Shown: piece after piece, positions 25,193 to 35,454 of the stretch
How positions within the stretch are numbered: position 1 is the first letter of the stretch
Layout: each line of letters opens with the position of its first letter
Origin: Arcticibacter pallidicorallinus
GTDB taxonomy: Bacteria > Bacteroidota > Bacteroidia > Sphingobacteriales > Sphingobacteriaceae
NCBI RefSeq assembly: GCF_003002875.1
Contig: NZ_PVTH01000005.1
Span: forward strand, 1 to 64,000
Length of the DNA stretch: 64,000 bases
Direction of reading: 5' to 3'
Made by a program: the position numbers and the translations under genes
Notes under the pieces: generated by a model
What the model saw: only the letters and a program-made list of their open reading frames with translations
Database searches by the model: none
What the model was told of the DNA's origin: nothing

Positions 25193-26581
25193 TTATTTTT
25201 GTTCTCCTGTAGATGCTTTTATAAAATAGTCAGGCTTACCGACCTGGCCTCCCTTGAAATTTAGCTCCAGACCGTCAAGGGGCGAACCCGGAGCTCGGGC
25301 CCGGCAGAGCGGGGCGCCTGGAGCGAAAGCTGAAATCATTTCGACGGACTCAATACCCATCGCTCTGGCTGCATAGCTCGAGGTATCACCTCCCGCGATA
25401 ATTATCCTTTTAACATTAGCTGCCGCCGTCAGCTCTCTGACTATCTGCCCCAATAAGGTGCCATATAAGTATGCGCTGTCTGACTGCTTATAGCCGCCGA
25501 TTTCGAAAGCCTTTCTTGCTCTCCGCAGCCGTTCATCTCCAGTACCACAACTTGTATGTATAAGAATGTTTTTGCCCTCGTTTAAGTATTTACGTCCCAT
25601 ATTTACGTAATCTTGTTTTTGAGAGGTGTACTTTTCTGACGATTCGAATACTTCCGGATCAACAGGTATTTCCGCGAAGCCGGCAGCCAGCGCCGCCTTG
25701 ATCTGACCTCCCGTCACTGGCGAGCAGCTACCTGAAATCACCAGGATTGGCGAGTCAGAAGGTCTAAGCGCCTGTGCTTTCCGAGCGGTAGTGAGCCCTT
25801 TCTCTTTCCAGAAAGAAGCCAGGGCTGATCCCACTCCAGACGATCCCACAGAAAATAGTGGAGTTTTTTTTGTCGCTTGCGCATCAAGAATTCCACCTAT
25901 TCGTTCGATTTGAGAATCGTAAATTGCATCGAAGAACACTATCTCAGCTCCGTTTTCAACAAGCCTCTCGACAAGTAATTCGGTTTCTTCAGCAGGACGT
26001 TCGATCTGCAGGATATCCACAAGAGCGATGGCTTTATCCGTTTGCTTCTGAAGATGCAGGCGAAGATCACTCTCTTCAGAGGGCGTCGTCGGGTGGTTGA
26101 TCATAGAAGGATGCCTGTCCAGACGATGTATTGTTCCATCGCTACCTATCCCCATTCTCGCAAACAGGTTCCCAAAAACACAATAACGGCCGAGGGTTGG
26201 AGCAGCTACGAGAACAGGAACAAATGTTGATTCGAAAATCCTAGCCCCTGTTTCAAGTGCTTTGCCGATACTTCCAATAAACGGAGAGGAATCAAAAGTG
26301 GAACAAACCTTGTAATGCACATGCCGCGGATTGAGTTCCAGCAATTCGGAGTAAGCCTTGCGTAAGGTCTCCTCCATCTGTTCCGGCCGCATAGATCGCG
26401 TCATACCCGCCACTCCAATTGCTTGAAGTCCATCATACTTCGCCAGCTGGCTTTTAGTAGGTGGGTCAATGAACAAAACTGTCTGTATCCCTGCAAGACT
26501 TAACGATTCCAGGGCGTCTGTTGAGCCGGTAAAGTCATCACCATAAAATGCTATCAGCAAGCTATTTTCAGAGTCTATCAT
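25193..26581 (-). CDS. DUF1537 four-carbon acid sugar kinase family protein
   Basis: The 462-residue protein has both domains of the family. The N-terminal acid-sugar-binding domain carries FYGDDFTGSTDALE. The C-terminal nucleotide-binding domain carries VISGSCSPVTGGQI, GGDTSS and FKGGQVGKPDYF. Known members (OtnK, DenK, OiaK) phosphorylate 3-oxo-tetronates or 3-oxo-isoapionate with ATP. The start overlaps the end of the RuBisCO-like gene by 4 nt, so the two are coupled. That pairing matches the OiaK/OiaX logic, in which the kinase product is the substrate of the RuBisCO-like protein. The exact substrate is inference. Confidence 0.9.
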   Translation of the reverse strand: MIDSENSLLIAFYGDDFTGSTDALESLSLAGIQTVLFIDPPTKSQLAKYDGLQAIGVAGMTRSMRPEQMEETLRKAYSELLELNPRHVHYKVCSTFDSSPFIGSIGKALETGARIFESTFVPVLVAAPTLGRYCVFGNLFARMGIGSDGTIHRLDRHPSMINHPTTPSEESDLRLHLQKQTDKAIALVDILQIERPAEETELLVERLVENGAEIVFFDAIYDSQIERIGGILDAQATKKTPLFSVGSSGVGSALASFWKEKGLTTARKAQALRPSDSPILVISGSCSPVTGGQIKAALAAGFAEIPVDPEVFESSEKYTSQKQDYVNMGRKYLNEGKNILIHTSCGTGDERLRRARKAFEIGGYKQSDSAYLYGTLLGQIVRELTAAANVKRIIIAGGDTSSYAARAMGIESVEMISAFAPGAPLCRARAPGSPLDGLELNFKGGQVGKPDYFIKASTGEQK

Positions 26582-27822
26582 TTCTTCCCAAATTTCTCAA
26601 CTGACAAAGCAAACTCCGGATATTTAGAAGCGGTTTCCGCCACGGTCAGCCCTTGAACGGCACCATGCCATGCCTGATGAAGAGCCGTTACTCCGGCACC
26701 AGGTCCGCCCGGATGGGCAATGATTCCTCCGCCTGCCATGTATAGGAGATCAAGTGTCTGCGTGCGCTTATAAGTTTCAGGAGCTTGTCCACCCCATTGA
26801 CCCGAAGAAACCACCGGGAGAACAGAATATCCTCCGAATAAAGGTTTTTGACATGCCTCAATTGACCTAACCACCGAATCGTCAGATTCCCAGAATTTAT
26901 TTTGAATGCCATTGACATGGATCTGATCCACACCTGCCAACCGCCATAACTTCTGATACGCCGGAAATTCAATTCCCAGAAGAGGATGCCTGTTCATCAT
27001 CCCCCAGCCATTCCGATGGCCATGGATAGCCAATTCACCGATATCACAAATCTTCTTTGCGGCCGATATACCCACACTATTTAAACTGATCATTGCGCAA
27101 GTACCGCCGGCACTAATCACTTTCTCATAGTTACGCTGCATCTCGTCCATATCGTCGCTGATGTTAAAGGCATACATCACCTTTTTCCCGGTTTTATCTG
27201 CGTGATCATTGATCACACGCATGACGGCATCCACCCTATCCTCGAATGGAGAGTTTGCGGATGACGACAGCAGCTCATCATCTTTTATGAAATCTATGTC
27301 TGCCCCGGCTAAGGTTCGCACCAACTCTGCTGTTTGCTGGGGACTGAGACCCACACTGGGTTTGATGATGGTACCGATCAGTGGTCTGTCATAGACATTT
27401 GTCAGCTTCCTGCAGCCATCGACACCAAACTTAGGGCCTTCAAAAACCTGCGAATAAGAATGCGGAAACTCAATGTCCATCAATTTAAGACCTGTGAACT
27501 GTGTCAGTTCGTAAAGATTGCCCTGCAAGGTGGAAATAAGAACCGGGAGATTGTAACCGAAGTTCTCTACCGACCAGGACACCTCGATCATCGCCCGTTG
27601 ATAAACCCCGGCCTTGACTTCTACACCCGGAATCGCAGGTGTAGTTGAGGAGTCTAAGACTGTGACAGACTCCACTCTGGCAGCGAAGCGATGTTTAAGC
27701 TCCTCCGTTTCGCCCGGCACAGCAACGAATGTTCCGGACGATTGCTCCCCTGCGAGCACTGTCGCTGCATGGTTTAGGTCGAGAGGTGTCTCGATATAGT
27801 ATTTAGCTGTTACTCTTTGCAT
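26578..27822 (-). CDS. RuBisCO-like protein (form IV type), sugar-acid phosphate lyase candidate
   Basis: The 414-residue protein has the RuBisCO large-subunit fold. Lys154 lies in IGTIIKPSVG (equivalent of K175). The metal site is intact: Lys180, Asp182 and Glu183 in DFIKDDE, where the Lys is normally carbamylated. Departures from true RuBisCO are Ser at the second Lys of the KPK motif and no recognisable loop-6 catalytic Lys. It is therefore not a CO2-fixing enzyme. RuBisCO-like proteins OiaX and XacX act on 3-oxo-isoapionate 4-phosphate as transcarboxylase/hydrolase or decarboxylase. Coupling to a DUF1537 kinase supports such a role here. Confidence 0.92.
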   Translation of the reverse strand: MQRVTAKYYIETPLDLNHAATVLAGEQSSGTFVAVPGETEELKHRFAARVESVTVLDSSTTPAIPGVEVKAGVYQRAMIEVSWSVENFGYNLPVLISTLQGNLYELTQFTGLKLMDIEFPHSYSQVFEGPKFGVDGCRKLTNVYDRPLIGTIIKPSVGLSPQQTAELVRTLAGADIDFIKDDELLSSSANSPFEDRVDAVMRVINDHADKTGKKVMYAFNISDDMDEMQRNYEKVISAGGTCAMISLNSVGISAAKKICDIGELAIHGHRNGWGMMNRHPLLGIEFPAYQKLWRLAGVDQIHVNGIQNKFWESDDSVVRSIEACQKPLFGGYSVLPVVSSGQWGGQAPETYKRTQTLDLLYMAGGGIIAHPGGPGAGVTALHQAWHGAVQGLTVAETASKYPEFALSVEKFGKK

Positions 27823-27840
27823 GATACGAATATTTAGATC

Positions 27841-29139
27841 TTAATGAGTAGAGGGTTTATAACCCCTCATTCCAAATAGGAGAATAATGATATAACAGAT
27901 GAGCGGAACAACATAACCGATCTGAATGTCGTCATGGTTGAGGTCGATTATCGTCCCCATCACATATGGAAGAATCGCACCCCCTACAATGGCCATAATA
28001 ATCCAGGATGAACCTGTTTTTGTACCCTCGCCTAATCCTGCTATGCCGAGAGCAAAAATGGTGGGGAACATGATAGACATAAAGAATCCCAAACCTCCCA
28101 ACGCGTAGATCACGTAAGCACCGTCTCCGGTGATGGCTACTACACAGAGCGCCACGCTGGCCGCCGCATAAATAGACAGCAGCTTTTGCGAGCTGATAAA
28201 TTTCAGAAAGAACGTACCTGCGAAGCGTCCAAACATAAACAGGAAACCGTACACTCCAAGATAATACGCAGCAGTTTTCTCGTCCAGACCACCTCCTTGT
28301 TGAGCCATGCGAATGAAGAAGCTGGTGACACAAACCTGGGCGCCTACGTAAAAGAATTGAGCCGCTACGGCCCATGAAAGATGACGGTGCTTCAATACCG
28401 AAAGAAAGCTTCTTTCTTTTTGTATGACTTCCGCGGGCGGTTTAACCTCCGGAAACTTGATAAAATAAAATAGCACTGCAACCAGCAAGAGGACACTACC
28501 AAGAATAATATAGGGTAACTTAACAGATGCAGCTTCTTCCATAAGATAGGAAAGCCGGCTGGCATCGGGCATAGCAGCAAGTTCTTCGGCTGAGTATTCC
28601 TTGCCCGAAAGAATAAACAGTGATCCTATGATCGGTGCTACCATGGCGGCAAGCCCATTGAATGATGCTGCCAGATTCAAGCGGTTGGAGGCGGTTTCAG
28701 GTTTTCCTAAAACTGCGGCATATGGGTTAGCTGCTGTTTCCAAAATGGTGAGTCCGCACCCAATAATGAAGAGCGCCACGAGAAAAAGCTCGTACATACG
28801 CGTATCTGCTGCCGGAACGAACAGAAAAGCACCAACAGAGAAAACCAGCAGGCCCATGATGATGCTGTTTTTATAGCCCCATTTATTCAGGATCGCTCCC
28901 GCTGGGATCGCCATGAGAAAGTAGGCCATAAACACCGCGGTATCTATCAGAGTGGATTGCCTGTTGTCCAGCTGGCATGCCTTTTTGAGGTGCGGAATCA
29001 AGATAGAATCCAGATTATGCGCCATTCCCCACAGGAAGAACAGGCAGGATATCAAGATAAAAGGGACCAGATACAGGTTGGGCCCCCCTGAAGTGGAATT
29101 GGCCCCCCTGGGTATCTCATGCTGATGATGTAAAGACAT
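27841..29139 (-). CDS. FucP-type MFS sugar permease
   Basis: The 432-residue protein has 12 membrane segments and the FucP/GlcP-family motif ETAANPYAAVLG after segment 4. It also has FLWGMAHNLDSIL in the first helix. Such permeases import monosaccharides with protons across the inner membrane. It lies 18 nt upstream of the RuBisCO-like gene. With SusC/SusD at the outer membrane it provides a complete uptake route for a small sugar or sugar derivative without any ABC permease. Confidence 0.9.
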   Translation of the reverse strand: MSLHHQHEIPRGANSTSGGPNLYLVPFILISCLFFLWGMAHNLDSILIPHLKKACQLDNRQSTLIDTAVFMAYFLMAIPAGAILNKWGYKNSIIMGLLVFSVGAFLFVPAADTRMYELFLVALFIIGCGLTILETAANPYAAVLGKPETASNRLNLAASFNGLAAMVAPIIGSLFILSGKEYSAEELAAMPDASRLSYLMEEAASVKLPYIILGSVLLLVAVLFYFIKFPEVKPPAEVIQKERSFLSVLKHRHLSWAVAAQFFYVGAQVCVTSFFIRMAQQGGGLDEKTAAYYLGVYGFLFMFGRFAGTFFLKFISSQKLLSIYAAASVALCVVAITGDGAYVIYALGGLGFFMSIMFPTIFALGIAGLGEGTKTGSSWIIMAIVGGAILPYVMGTIIDLNHDDIQIGYVVPLICYIIILLFGMRGYKPSTH

Positions 29140-29158
29140 GGTTTAATGTTTTATGCTG

Positions 29159-29602
29159 TTAGTTACTTCTTTTAACCATCAGCAAGTGATCGCAGACGAG
29201 AACTACTTCGCCATGCTGATTGATAATTTCTACGTGCTCGGTTACTGTCCCGAATTCTGGCTTCTTAGCATCCCCTTTGTCAGAAATAGTAACCACAGAA
29301 TGAATCGTATCTCCTATAAAAACGGGTTTGATGAATCGAAGCCTGTCATATCCTTTTGACATCGCTTCGGGGTTGATTTCTGAAGCGGTCAACCCAATGC
29401 CGATGCTGAATATCATCGTGCCATGTGCTATCCGCTGCTTGAACGGCTGGGTCTTACACCATTCAGCGTCCATATGATGCGGAAAGAAGTCGCCGGTGTG
29501 CCCTGCGTGCACCACAAAGTCTGTTTCTGTAATTGTTCGCCCAAGCGTTACCCGCTTATCTCCCAGTGTATATCCTTCGAAAAATGTTGATTTAAAATAC
29601 AT
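29159..29602 (-). CDS. MaoC-type hot-dog hydratase/dehydratase
   Basis: The 147-residue protein has the single hot-dog MaoC fold, with the catalytic pair Asp38 and His43 in GDFFPHHMD and the [10 protein letters not shown] helix. Members hydrate or dehydrate acyl-CoA esters (R-specific enoyl-CoA hydratase, mesaconyl-CoA hydratase). The usual Asn of GDxNPxH is Phe40, which may alter specificity. It follows the Gfo/Idh gene after 17 nt. Together with two CoA transferases in the same operon it points to a CoA-thioester branch. Confidence 0.88.
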   Translation of the reverse strand: MYFKSTFFEGYTLGDKRVTLGRTITETDFVVHAGHTGDFFPHHMDAEWCKTQPFKQRIAHGTMIFSIGIGLTASEINPEAMSKGYDRLRFIKPVFIGDTIHSVVTISDKGDAKKPEFGTVTEHVEIINQHGEVVLVCDHLLMVKRSN

Positions 29603-29619
29603 GTTGATCGTCTTTGCTC

Positions 29620-30696
29620 TTAATCTTTTAATTGGTCTGAAACCCTGACACCGCCCTGGTCACTCGAAATGTAGGCACTCTCCACAACAGCCATCGTCTG
29701 GATGACATCCTCTACACCCGTGTGAAGAATATCTGAAGAACCCTCCTTAAACCGCATCAGGCTCGCCATTGTACCTATGAAAGCCTCCGGAAACCAGGAA
29801 CCTTCAAGCGCGATCGTTTTCCATTGTGGTGGCGTTCCTTCTTCGGGAATGCAGTATTCAAACAGGTCAGGAACACCGTCCGGGTAGTTCATCAGCAACC
29901 CCATTTTCGCCTTAATAACTCCTTTCGTCCCCTCCCACTTGATGAAACTTTCCTGATTGTGCGGACCAAAATCATGATCATGGTTTGTATTGATGACGGC
30001 ATGCATGGTATCTCCGTAGTCCATCAAAACGGTTGACCGCGAAGAAGAAAGGCTTTTAGCCGGATGCTTCAGAGTCTTGGCATATACTGTATCAGGGTTT
30101 CCGATGAATGATCTGATCAGGTCGATATAATGAATGCTGTGATACTGGATCTCCAGGCGCGGATGAATTTTTACCAGAGGAAACAGCTCCCAGGGAGTTT
30201 TCAGCGTAACGCGCACTTCCATATCATACAGCTCTCCGATCATTCCCTGGTCGATCATATATCGCGCCGCTGCAACAAAGGGAGCGAAACGCAACTGGAA
30301 ATTTATAGCGGCAACAAGGTTTTTCCGCCTGCAGACCTCCAGGATCTCTTTAGCCTGCCAGAAGTAATCCCCCATAGGCTTCTGGATCAGGACTGCTGTA
30401 CCGTCAGGAAGCTGGGTAAGAACCTCAACATACTGGTCGGGCATAATTGTTATGTCGTAAACTGCGTTTGCCGGTGCGTGAGCCACTGCATCGGCGACAG
30501 TATCATATACATTTGGAATATCAAACTCCCGGGCAACCTTCTCGGCGCGTGCTCTTGTTCTGTTCGTAATACCATGAACGAAGAATCCGGCCTTTTTATA
30601 CGCCGGAAGGTGGGCGTCACTTACGATACCTCCGGCTCCAATGATTATTATCGGCTGAACGGTTTTGGGTAAATCAGGCTTATAGGGTATTATCAT
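29620..30696 (-). CDS. Gfo/Idh/MocA-family dehydrogenase
   Basis: The 358-residue protein has an N-terminal Rossmann domain ([17 protein letters not shown]) and the EKP-equivalent loop as QKPMGDYF. The Gfo/Idh C-terminal domain contains the [12 protein letters not shown] histidine motif. It would oxidise or reduce a sugar or cyclitol derivative with NAD(P) in the cytoplasm. In known apiose catabolism the first enzyme, ApsD, belongs to this family, so a similar step is conceivable. It overlaps the solute-binding-like gene by 4 nt. Confidence 0.88.
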   Translation of the reverse strand: MIIPYKPDLPKTVQPIIIIGAGGIVSDAHLPAYKKAGFFVHGITNRTRARAEKVAREFDIPNVYDTVADAVAHAPANAVYDITIMPDQYVEVLTQLPDGTAVLIQKPMGDYFWQAKEILEVCRRKNLVAAINFQLRFAPFVAAARYMIDQGMIGELYDMEVRVTLKTPWELFPLVKIHPRLEIQYHSIHYIDLIRSFIGNPDTVYAKTLKHPAKSLSSSRSTVLMDYGDTMHAVINTNHDHDFGPHNQESFIKWEGTKGVIKAKMGLLMNYPDGVPDLFEYCIPEEGTPPQWKTIALEGSWFPEAFIGTMASLMRFKEGSSDILHTGVEDVIQTMAVVESAYISSDQGGVRVSDQLKD

Positions 30697-31940
30697 AGTT
30701 CTTGTTTTTTTAGTTGATCGATTTTCGCCTGCGCATCCCGGAGGAGGGCTGACGAAAGTCTTGTAGTCGTTAAAGCGTCTGAGATAGTCTGATCAATGAT
30801 CTTGGCAATCTGGACCCAATCCCCTTGTTGAGGCAGCGACTTTGCGTGCTGATGCAGACCGGCAAGCTTATGGTAGTAAGGAATAGTTTCATTCACTTCT
30901 TCGTCGTACCATGTAGACTTACGGCAGCCAATTCCGCCTTCCAGAGTCAGTTTCTTATCGTTTTCGGCGTTTACAGCGAAACGTAGAAAGTCGTAGGCAA
31001 GCTCTTTGTAACGGCTTCCTGCACCGACAGTATACAACCAGTAAACATTGAGGGATGCTGGCTGACTGCCGCTGATACACGGAATATTACTTACATCCAC
31101 TTTTCCCTTAACCTTAGAATCGTCCGACACCTCACAAACAGATGCGAAACCGAACCAGTTAACCATCATTGCCGCTTCGCCACGGGCGAAGGCCATGCCT
31201 GTTTTCACAGATTCATATTCAGGCGAATGGGGATGAACAGCCGTCTTATCTCCCAGCATCTTTCTATAAAAGTCTAAGCCTTCAGCAGCCTGAGGTGTGT
31301 CAATCTGGATATTGCCATGCTGATCGGTAAGCGATCCTCCACGACTCCATAATTGCAGACAAAAGTCAAAAACCGTGTTATGACCGTCAGCCTTGGCAGC
31401 AAACACGCTTCCATATAGGTTTTGTTCCGGCCTGTAAAAAAACCGCGATATCTGATAGAATTCATCCCAGGACACCGGCGGTTTGAGTGCTTGACCGAAA
31501 CGTTCAAAATAGCTTCTCATTTCATTCGGATCTGTAAACAGGTCTTTTCTGTAGACCAGGCATTCAGGACCGTCATGAAAGGGCAAGCCGGCTGTATGCT
31601 CGCCGAACTGCTGTAGCTGAAGAAGTGATTCACTCCAGCCGCCGGGGTAATCCACTGGCGGTTTCCTGCCTATATACGTACTCAGGTCTTCAAGGAGTCC
31701 GGCAGAATACGCCTCATATATCCAGTCTGTGTTAATGTGTGCGATATCCCATTCTCCGGTTTCCAGTCCGCGGTTCTGAATAGTCGTTTCGTGAAGCTCA
31801 TGCAAGTCCATCGGTACCATTTCCACCTCCACGTTGCAGCCTGTACTTTCGCAGTACCGTTGCCAGATGATGTCCATAGCCCTCTCGAAGGGACCGAATT
31901 TACGTACGGCTATTCTGAGTTTTTTGGATGTATCGTGCAT
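30693..31940 (-). CDS. Solute-binding-protein-like protein without signal peptide (1)
   Basis: The 415-residue protein has the family 1 solute-binding fold: a KLRIAVRKFGPFERA start strand, DIAHINTDWIYEAYSAGLLEDL near residue 65, PFHDGPECLVYRKDLF and FARGEAAMMVNWFG. Unlike periplasmic binding proteins it begins at the first beta strand, with no signal peptide or lipobox and no upstream in-frame extension that would supply one. No ABC permease or ATPase genes are present. It is therefore probably cytoplasmic. It flanks two CoA transferases with a second such protein on the other side. Role unknown: a cytosolic ligand carrier, sensor or enzyme-partner is possible. Confidence 0.8.
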   Translation of the reverse strand: MHDTSKKLRIAVRKFGPFERAMDIIWQRYCESTGCNVEVEMVPMDLHELHETTIQNRGLETGEWDIAHINTDWIYEAYSAGLLEDLSTYIGRKPPVDYPGGWSESLLQLQQFGEHTAGLPFHDGPECLVYRKDLFTDPNEMRSYFERFGQALKPPVSWDEFYQISRFFYRPEQNLYGSVFAAKADGHNTVFDFCLQLWSRGGSLTDQHGNIQIDTPQAAEGLDFYRKMLGDKTAVHPHSPEYESVKTGMAFARGEAAMMVNWFGFASVCEVSDDSKVKGKVDVSNIPCISGSQPASLNVYWLYTVGAGSRYKELAYDFLRFAVNAENDKKLTLEGGIGCRKSTWYDEEVNETIPYYHKLAGLHQHAKSLPQQGDWVQIAKIIDQTISDALTTTRLSSALLRDAQAKIDQLKKQEL

Positions 31941-31950
31941 GGTTTAGTAA

Positions 31951-33093
31951 TTACAATGAGAATTCGGTTAATATAGTCTGGTTATCCTGACCTAGCTTTG
32001 GCGACCCCTTACCGGATGTGAGCAGCTCTCCATCGATACGGATAGGACAACGCGTTGTTTGGTAGGTATAGCCGTCAGACATGCTGACCTTCTGCGTCAT
32101 ATTCAATACCTTGAACCCCTCATGCTCAAAAAGCTGATTCCAGTTGAGAACGTCAGCGCACCAGATATCGGCAGGCTCCAAAATGGAAAGCCATTTTTGC
32201 GTACTATCCGTTCGGAGATGTTGGCCAAGGATGCTTTTAACTTCATCTCTCTTTTCGAATGCAACCGCAGCGTCTGCGTAGCTAGCCAGGGCATCACATC
32301 CCAGTAATTTCCCCAGAACCGGAATCGATCCCATGGCAAGGGCCAGATAACCATCAGCAGTCTGGTATATACCGTAAGGTGCGCCCAAATAGGCATTTGC
32401 ATTATTTGTGAGGGATCTCTGGGGGTTTTCACCACCGTCATTCATAAAAGTCGTGATCGTTTCAAACTGAAAATCATAAGCTGATTCCAGCATGCTGACC
32501 TGTACCAGACCTCCTTCTCCGGAGACTGCCTTACGGTAAAGGCAGGCCAGGATCCCCTCGGCCAGATGGGCTCCCGCCAGCATATCAACAATAGAAAGCC
32601 CCATTGCTACGGGTCCACTATCAGCGTTCCCGGTTAACCAGGTCAGGCCGGTCAGTGATTGGAGCAGGAGGTCCTGACCCGGTCGGTCTTTATATTCCCC
32701 CTCACTTCCATATCCTGAGATCTCACCATAGATAACGTCAGGCTTTATTGCTTTAACGCTGTTATAGTCGAAACCCAGACGCTCCATTACTCCCGGCCGG
32801 AAGTTGTGCATCACAATATCCGCCTTCAAAAGGAGTGTTCTTATAGTATCGCGGTCCTGCGGATTTTTCAAGTCCGCGGCAAAGCTCTCTTTATTTCGGT
32901 TTATTGCATGGAATACAGATGAATCTCCATTCATCACCACATTCGATGTATACAGCGAGCGGCATATATCACCACCCTCTGGTCGTTCAATTTTGATCAC
33001 CCTGGCACCAAGATCTGCCAGTCGTAAACTTGCCGAGGGTCCCGAGAGGAACTGCCCGAAATCAATGATCAGATATCCTTCAAGTGGTCTCAT
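31951..33093 (-). CDS. CaiB/BaiF (family III) CoA transferase 1
   Basis: The 380-residue protein has the formyl-CoA-transferase fold, with Asp170 in [10 protein letters not shown] matching the catalytic Asp (Asp169 in Oxalobacter FRC). It also has [12 protein letters not shown] and [12 protein letters not shown] CoA-site motifs. It would move CoA between carboxylic acids in the cytoplasm. It overlaps the upstream paralogous gene by 14 nt, and the next gene starts 10 nt downstream. Two paralogues side by side suggest either a heteromer or two different acids. Confidence 0.9.
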   Translation of the reverse strand: MRPLEGYLIIDFGQFLSGPSASLRLADLGARVIKIERPEGGDICRSLYTSNVVMNGDSSVFHAINRNKESFAADLKNPQDRDTIRTLLLKADIVMHNFRPGVMERLGFDYNSVKAIKPDVIYGEISGYGSEGEYKDRPGQDLLLQSLTGLTWLTGNADSGPVAMGLSIVDMLAGAHLAEGILACLYRKAVSGEGGLVQVSMLESAYDFQFETITTFMNDGGENPQRSLTNNANAYLGAPYGIYQTADGYLALAMGSIPVLGKLLGCDALASYADAAVAFEKRDEVKSILGQHLRTDSTQKWLSILEPADIWCADVLNWNQLFEHEGFKVLNMTQKVSMSDGYTYQTTRCPIRIDGELLTSGKGSPKLGQDNQTILTEFSL

Positions 33094-34243
33094 TTTGTAT
33101 ATTAAATTCCTGATTCAGTGTACTATTATGTGCTCCTACCTTCGGTGCTGGTTTAGAGGATAAAAGCTTCCTATTGTCGATCCGGATAGGGCTTCTTGTC
33201 GTCCGGATTTCCAAAGAGTCACTCACCTGAACAGACTGGCTGATGCCAAGCTGCCCAAAGGCTGGATGTTCAACAGCTCTTTTATAGTCTAAAACATCAG
33301 CACACCATATATCGAGGGGCACGAGAATTTCAAGCCAGTCTTTCGTGTGTTTCTCTTTAAATGTCTCCGAAAATGCCTCAAGAATGTCATCCCTTCTGTC
33401 GAAAGAAGAATTGCCACCGGTGAATAGTGAAGAAATATCACAGCCGATTGCTGCTGCAATTTTATTGAGATCACCCATAGCAAGCGCCAAATAGCCATCG
33501 GCAGTTTCATAGATTCCATAGGGAGCGCTTAGATAGGCGTGTCCTGCACCTTTTACATAGCTTCTTTGCGGAAGCTTCTTACCGTCGTTGAGATAGGTTG
33601 TGAGGACCTCAAACTGCATATCAAGCGTAGACTCCAGCAGGCTTACTTCCACGAGCACACTCTGTTTTGTCCTGGCCCGCTTGATTAAGGCGGCGAGGAT
33701 ACCCTGCGTTAAATGATTGCCGCACATGATATCGGAAACGGACAGACCAAAGGGAACAGGTCCCTGATCGGCTGTGCCCGAAAGGTAGGCTAGTCCCGAT
33801 AGAGACTGCACGAGCAGATCCTGCCCCGGCTTAGTGGCCCAGGGGCCGGCGTTGCCATACCCGGTAACGGTTGCATAAATAATTCTTGAATTCAAAGCCT
33901 TTACAGAAGCGTAGTCAAGTCCGATCTTTTCCATTACACCTGGCCTGAAATTATGTGTAATGACATCAGCCTTCGCAATAAGTTCTTTTACCGCATTAAG
34001 GTCGTCCTGATTTTTAAGGTCAGCTGCGTACGACTCCTTGTTTCGGTTGATGGTATGAAACAACAAGCTATCACCCTCAACAAACATATTTTTAATGGCC
34101 AGCTGTCTGCCCGCTTCGCCCTTCAGCGGACGTTCGATTTTTATCACCCTGGCACCCATATCTGCCAGTTTAAGGCCAGCCGACGGCCCGGCGAGAAACT
34201 GGCAAAACTCCAACACTAATAACCCTTCCAGCGGCCTGCTCAT
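33080..34243 (-). CDS. CaiB/BaiF (family III) CoA transferase 2
   Basis: The 387-residue paralogue of the neighbouring CoA transferase carries the catalytic Asp171 in [10 protein letters not shown] and the same RVIKIERP and [12 protein letters not shown] segments. It overlaps the preceding solute-binding-like gene by 4 nt (ATGA-type) and the next CoA transferase by 14 nt, so the proteins are translated together. Similarity to its neighbour is clear throughout, which indicates an old tandem duplication. The acid substrate is unknown. Confidence 0.9.
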   Translation of the reverse strand: MSRPLEGLLVLEFCQFLAGPSAGLKLADMGARVIKIERPLKGEAGRQLAIKNMFVEGDSLLFHTINRNKESYAADLKNQDDLNAVKELIAKADVITHNFRPGVMEKIGLDYASVKALNSRIIYATVTGYGNAGPWATKPGQDLLVQSLSGLAYLSGTADQGPVPFGLSVSDIMCGNHLTQGILAALIKRARTKQSVLVEVSLLESTLDMQFEVLTTYLNDGKKLPQRSYVKGAGHAYLSAPYGIYETADGYLALAMGDLNKIAAAIGCDISSLFTGGNSSFDRRDDILEAFSETFKEKHTKDWLEILVPLDIWCADVLDYKRAVEHPAFGQLGISQSVQVSDSLEIRTTRSPIRIDNRKLLSSKPAPKVGAHNSTLNQEFNIQNETT

Positions 34244-35400
34244 ATCATCTGAAGTTTTCTTGATTTTAAGTAAAGTTTGTTCATTTCTTCCAGAACGGAT
34301 TTTTCTTCTCCGCCGTTCATCAGGTAGTTGCGCACGATGTCGCCCGCATGATCCTGGAAGTACATATGCCCGTAATAACGCGGACGTAGAAAGGCTCTTT
34401 GCAACGCAGGAAGCGTATCCGCAAAATAGTTATTCGTTTGGCGGTTAGCTTCAGCATTTTGCCAGGCTCCCAGGTGTCCCGGTTGACCGCCATTACTGAA
34501 GTAAAGCTTACTCTGGCATTCTTCTGATGCTACAAAATGAGCGTATTGTGCCGCCACATCAATATAAGCACAATGTGCTGAAATAGCCAGACCGGTACCT
34601 CCGATCGTGCTCCTCATATTGGATTTGCCGTCCAGGCTGATCATATCATGAAAGTGCAGCACTTTTCTGGCATATCCCTCCCGGGCATAATTGGAGTACC
34701 CATAGGCAAACGGACAATAGGCAATTTCATCAGTCTGAGTCATTGCTTCATAAACCTGTATCGGATTTCTTTCAAAATTGGCAACGTCTATGCGCGAGGT
34801 AAGCTCCCTGAACATTTGCAGGGCCCTCATTCCAACAGCCTCAGAGACGATCTTATCTTCCTCCTGACAAGGATCCTCGCCCAAAGAGCTACAGAACATG
34901 TAAAAGCTCATCAGCACATCGATCGGAATTCCCGCAAACGCAACAAGTCCTTTGTCAGCAAGGGACAGCAGCTGCTCGAAATTCTCAGGACGCTTGGTGT
35001 CAGCCTTCTCTAAAAGATCAGGTCTGCTTGCAGCGACGGGCGTCGCAGCATCAATAGGTAGTGCCCATTGATGGTTGTCATATGTGTAGCTTTCGTAAGA
35101 ATGGCCAACAGAATTTTGCTGTTGGTTTTTTAAAAATTCATCGGGTAGCACCTCATCCAATGGGATAATTGACCGCTTTTTAGCAGCAAACCCCGCCCAG
35201 GGATGATCGATTACCAGGAGGTCGAACCTTTTCGCAAGCTCTTCAATCGAGAAGTCTGCAAATTGCTGAAGGCTGCGCTTTTCCCAGGATATCTCAGTTC
35301 CTGGATATAGTTCCGAAAATCGCTGAGCTGTAGCAACCATTGGCACAAGCCCCCTACTGTGGTTCCATGTAATTCCTTTTAGCGTTATTGTATCTGGCAT
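34240..35400 (-). CDS. Solute-binding-protein-like protein without signal peptide (2)
   Basis: The 386-residue protein resembles family 1 solute-binding proteins: ITLKGITWNHSRGLVPM start, FDLLVIDHPWAGFAAK, IGGTGLAISAHC and AAQYAHFVASEECQ. It starts at the first strand, with no signal peptide or lipobox. Its similarity to the other solute-binding-like gene of the operon is low by eye. It is the third gene, 54 nt after SusD and overlapping the CoA transferase by 4 nt. The lack of an ABC transporter and of an export signal argues against a transport role. Confidence 0.78.
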   Translation of the reverse strand: MPDTITLKGITWNHSRGLVPMVATAQRFSELYPGTEISWEKRSLQQFADFSIEELAKRFDLLVIDHPWAGFAAKKRSIIPLDEVLPDEFLKNQQQNSVGHSYESYTYDNHQWALPIDAATPVAASRPDLLEKADTKRPENFEQLLSLADKGLVAFAGIPIDVLMSFYMFCSSLGEDPCQEEDKIVSEAVGMRALQMFRELTSRIDVANFERNPIQVYEAMTQTDEIAYCPFAYGYSNYAREGYARKVLHFHDMISLDGKSNMRSTIGGTGLAISAHCAYIDVAAQYAHFVASEECQSKLYFSNGGQPGHLGAWQNAEANRQTNNYFADTLPALQRAFLRPRYYGHMYFQDHAGDIVRNYLMNGGEEKSVLEEMNKLYLKSRKLQMI

Positions 35401-35454
35401 GTTTAAAATAAGTAAATGGAGAGGATGGTTCCTACCACCCTCTCGTGTTCTATG

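Noticed and set aside
26578-27822. RuBisCO large-subunit similarity as a sign of autotrophic CO2 fixation
   Set aside because: Catalytic lysines of true RuBisCO are missing, no phosphoribulokinase is present, and the gene is coupled to a sugar-acid kinase.
30693-35400. The two solute-binding-like genes as parts of an ABC importer
   Set aside because: No permease or ATPase gene is in the operon and neither protein has an export signal.
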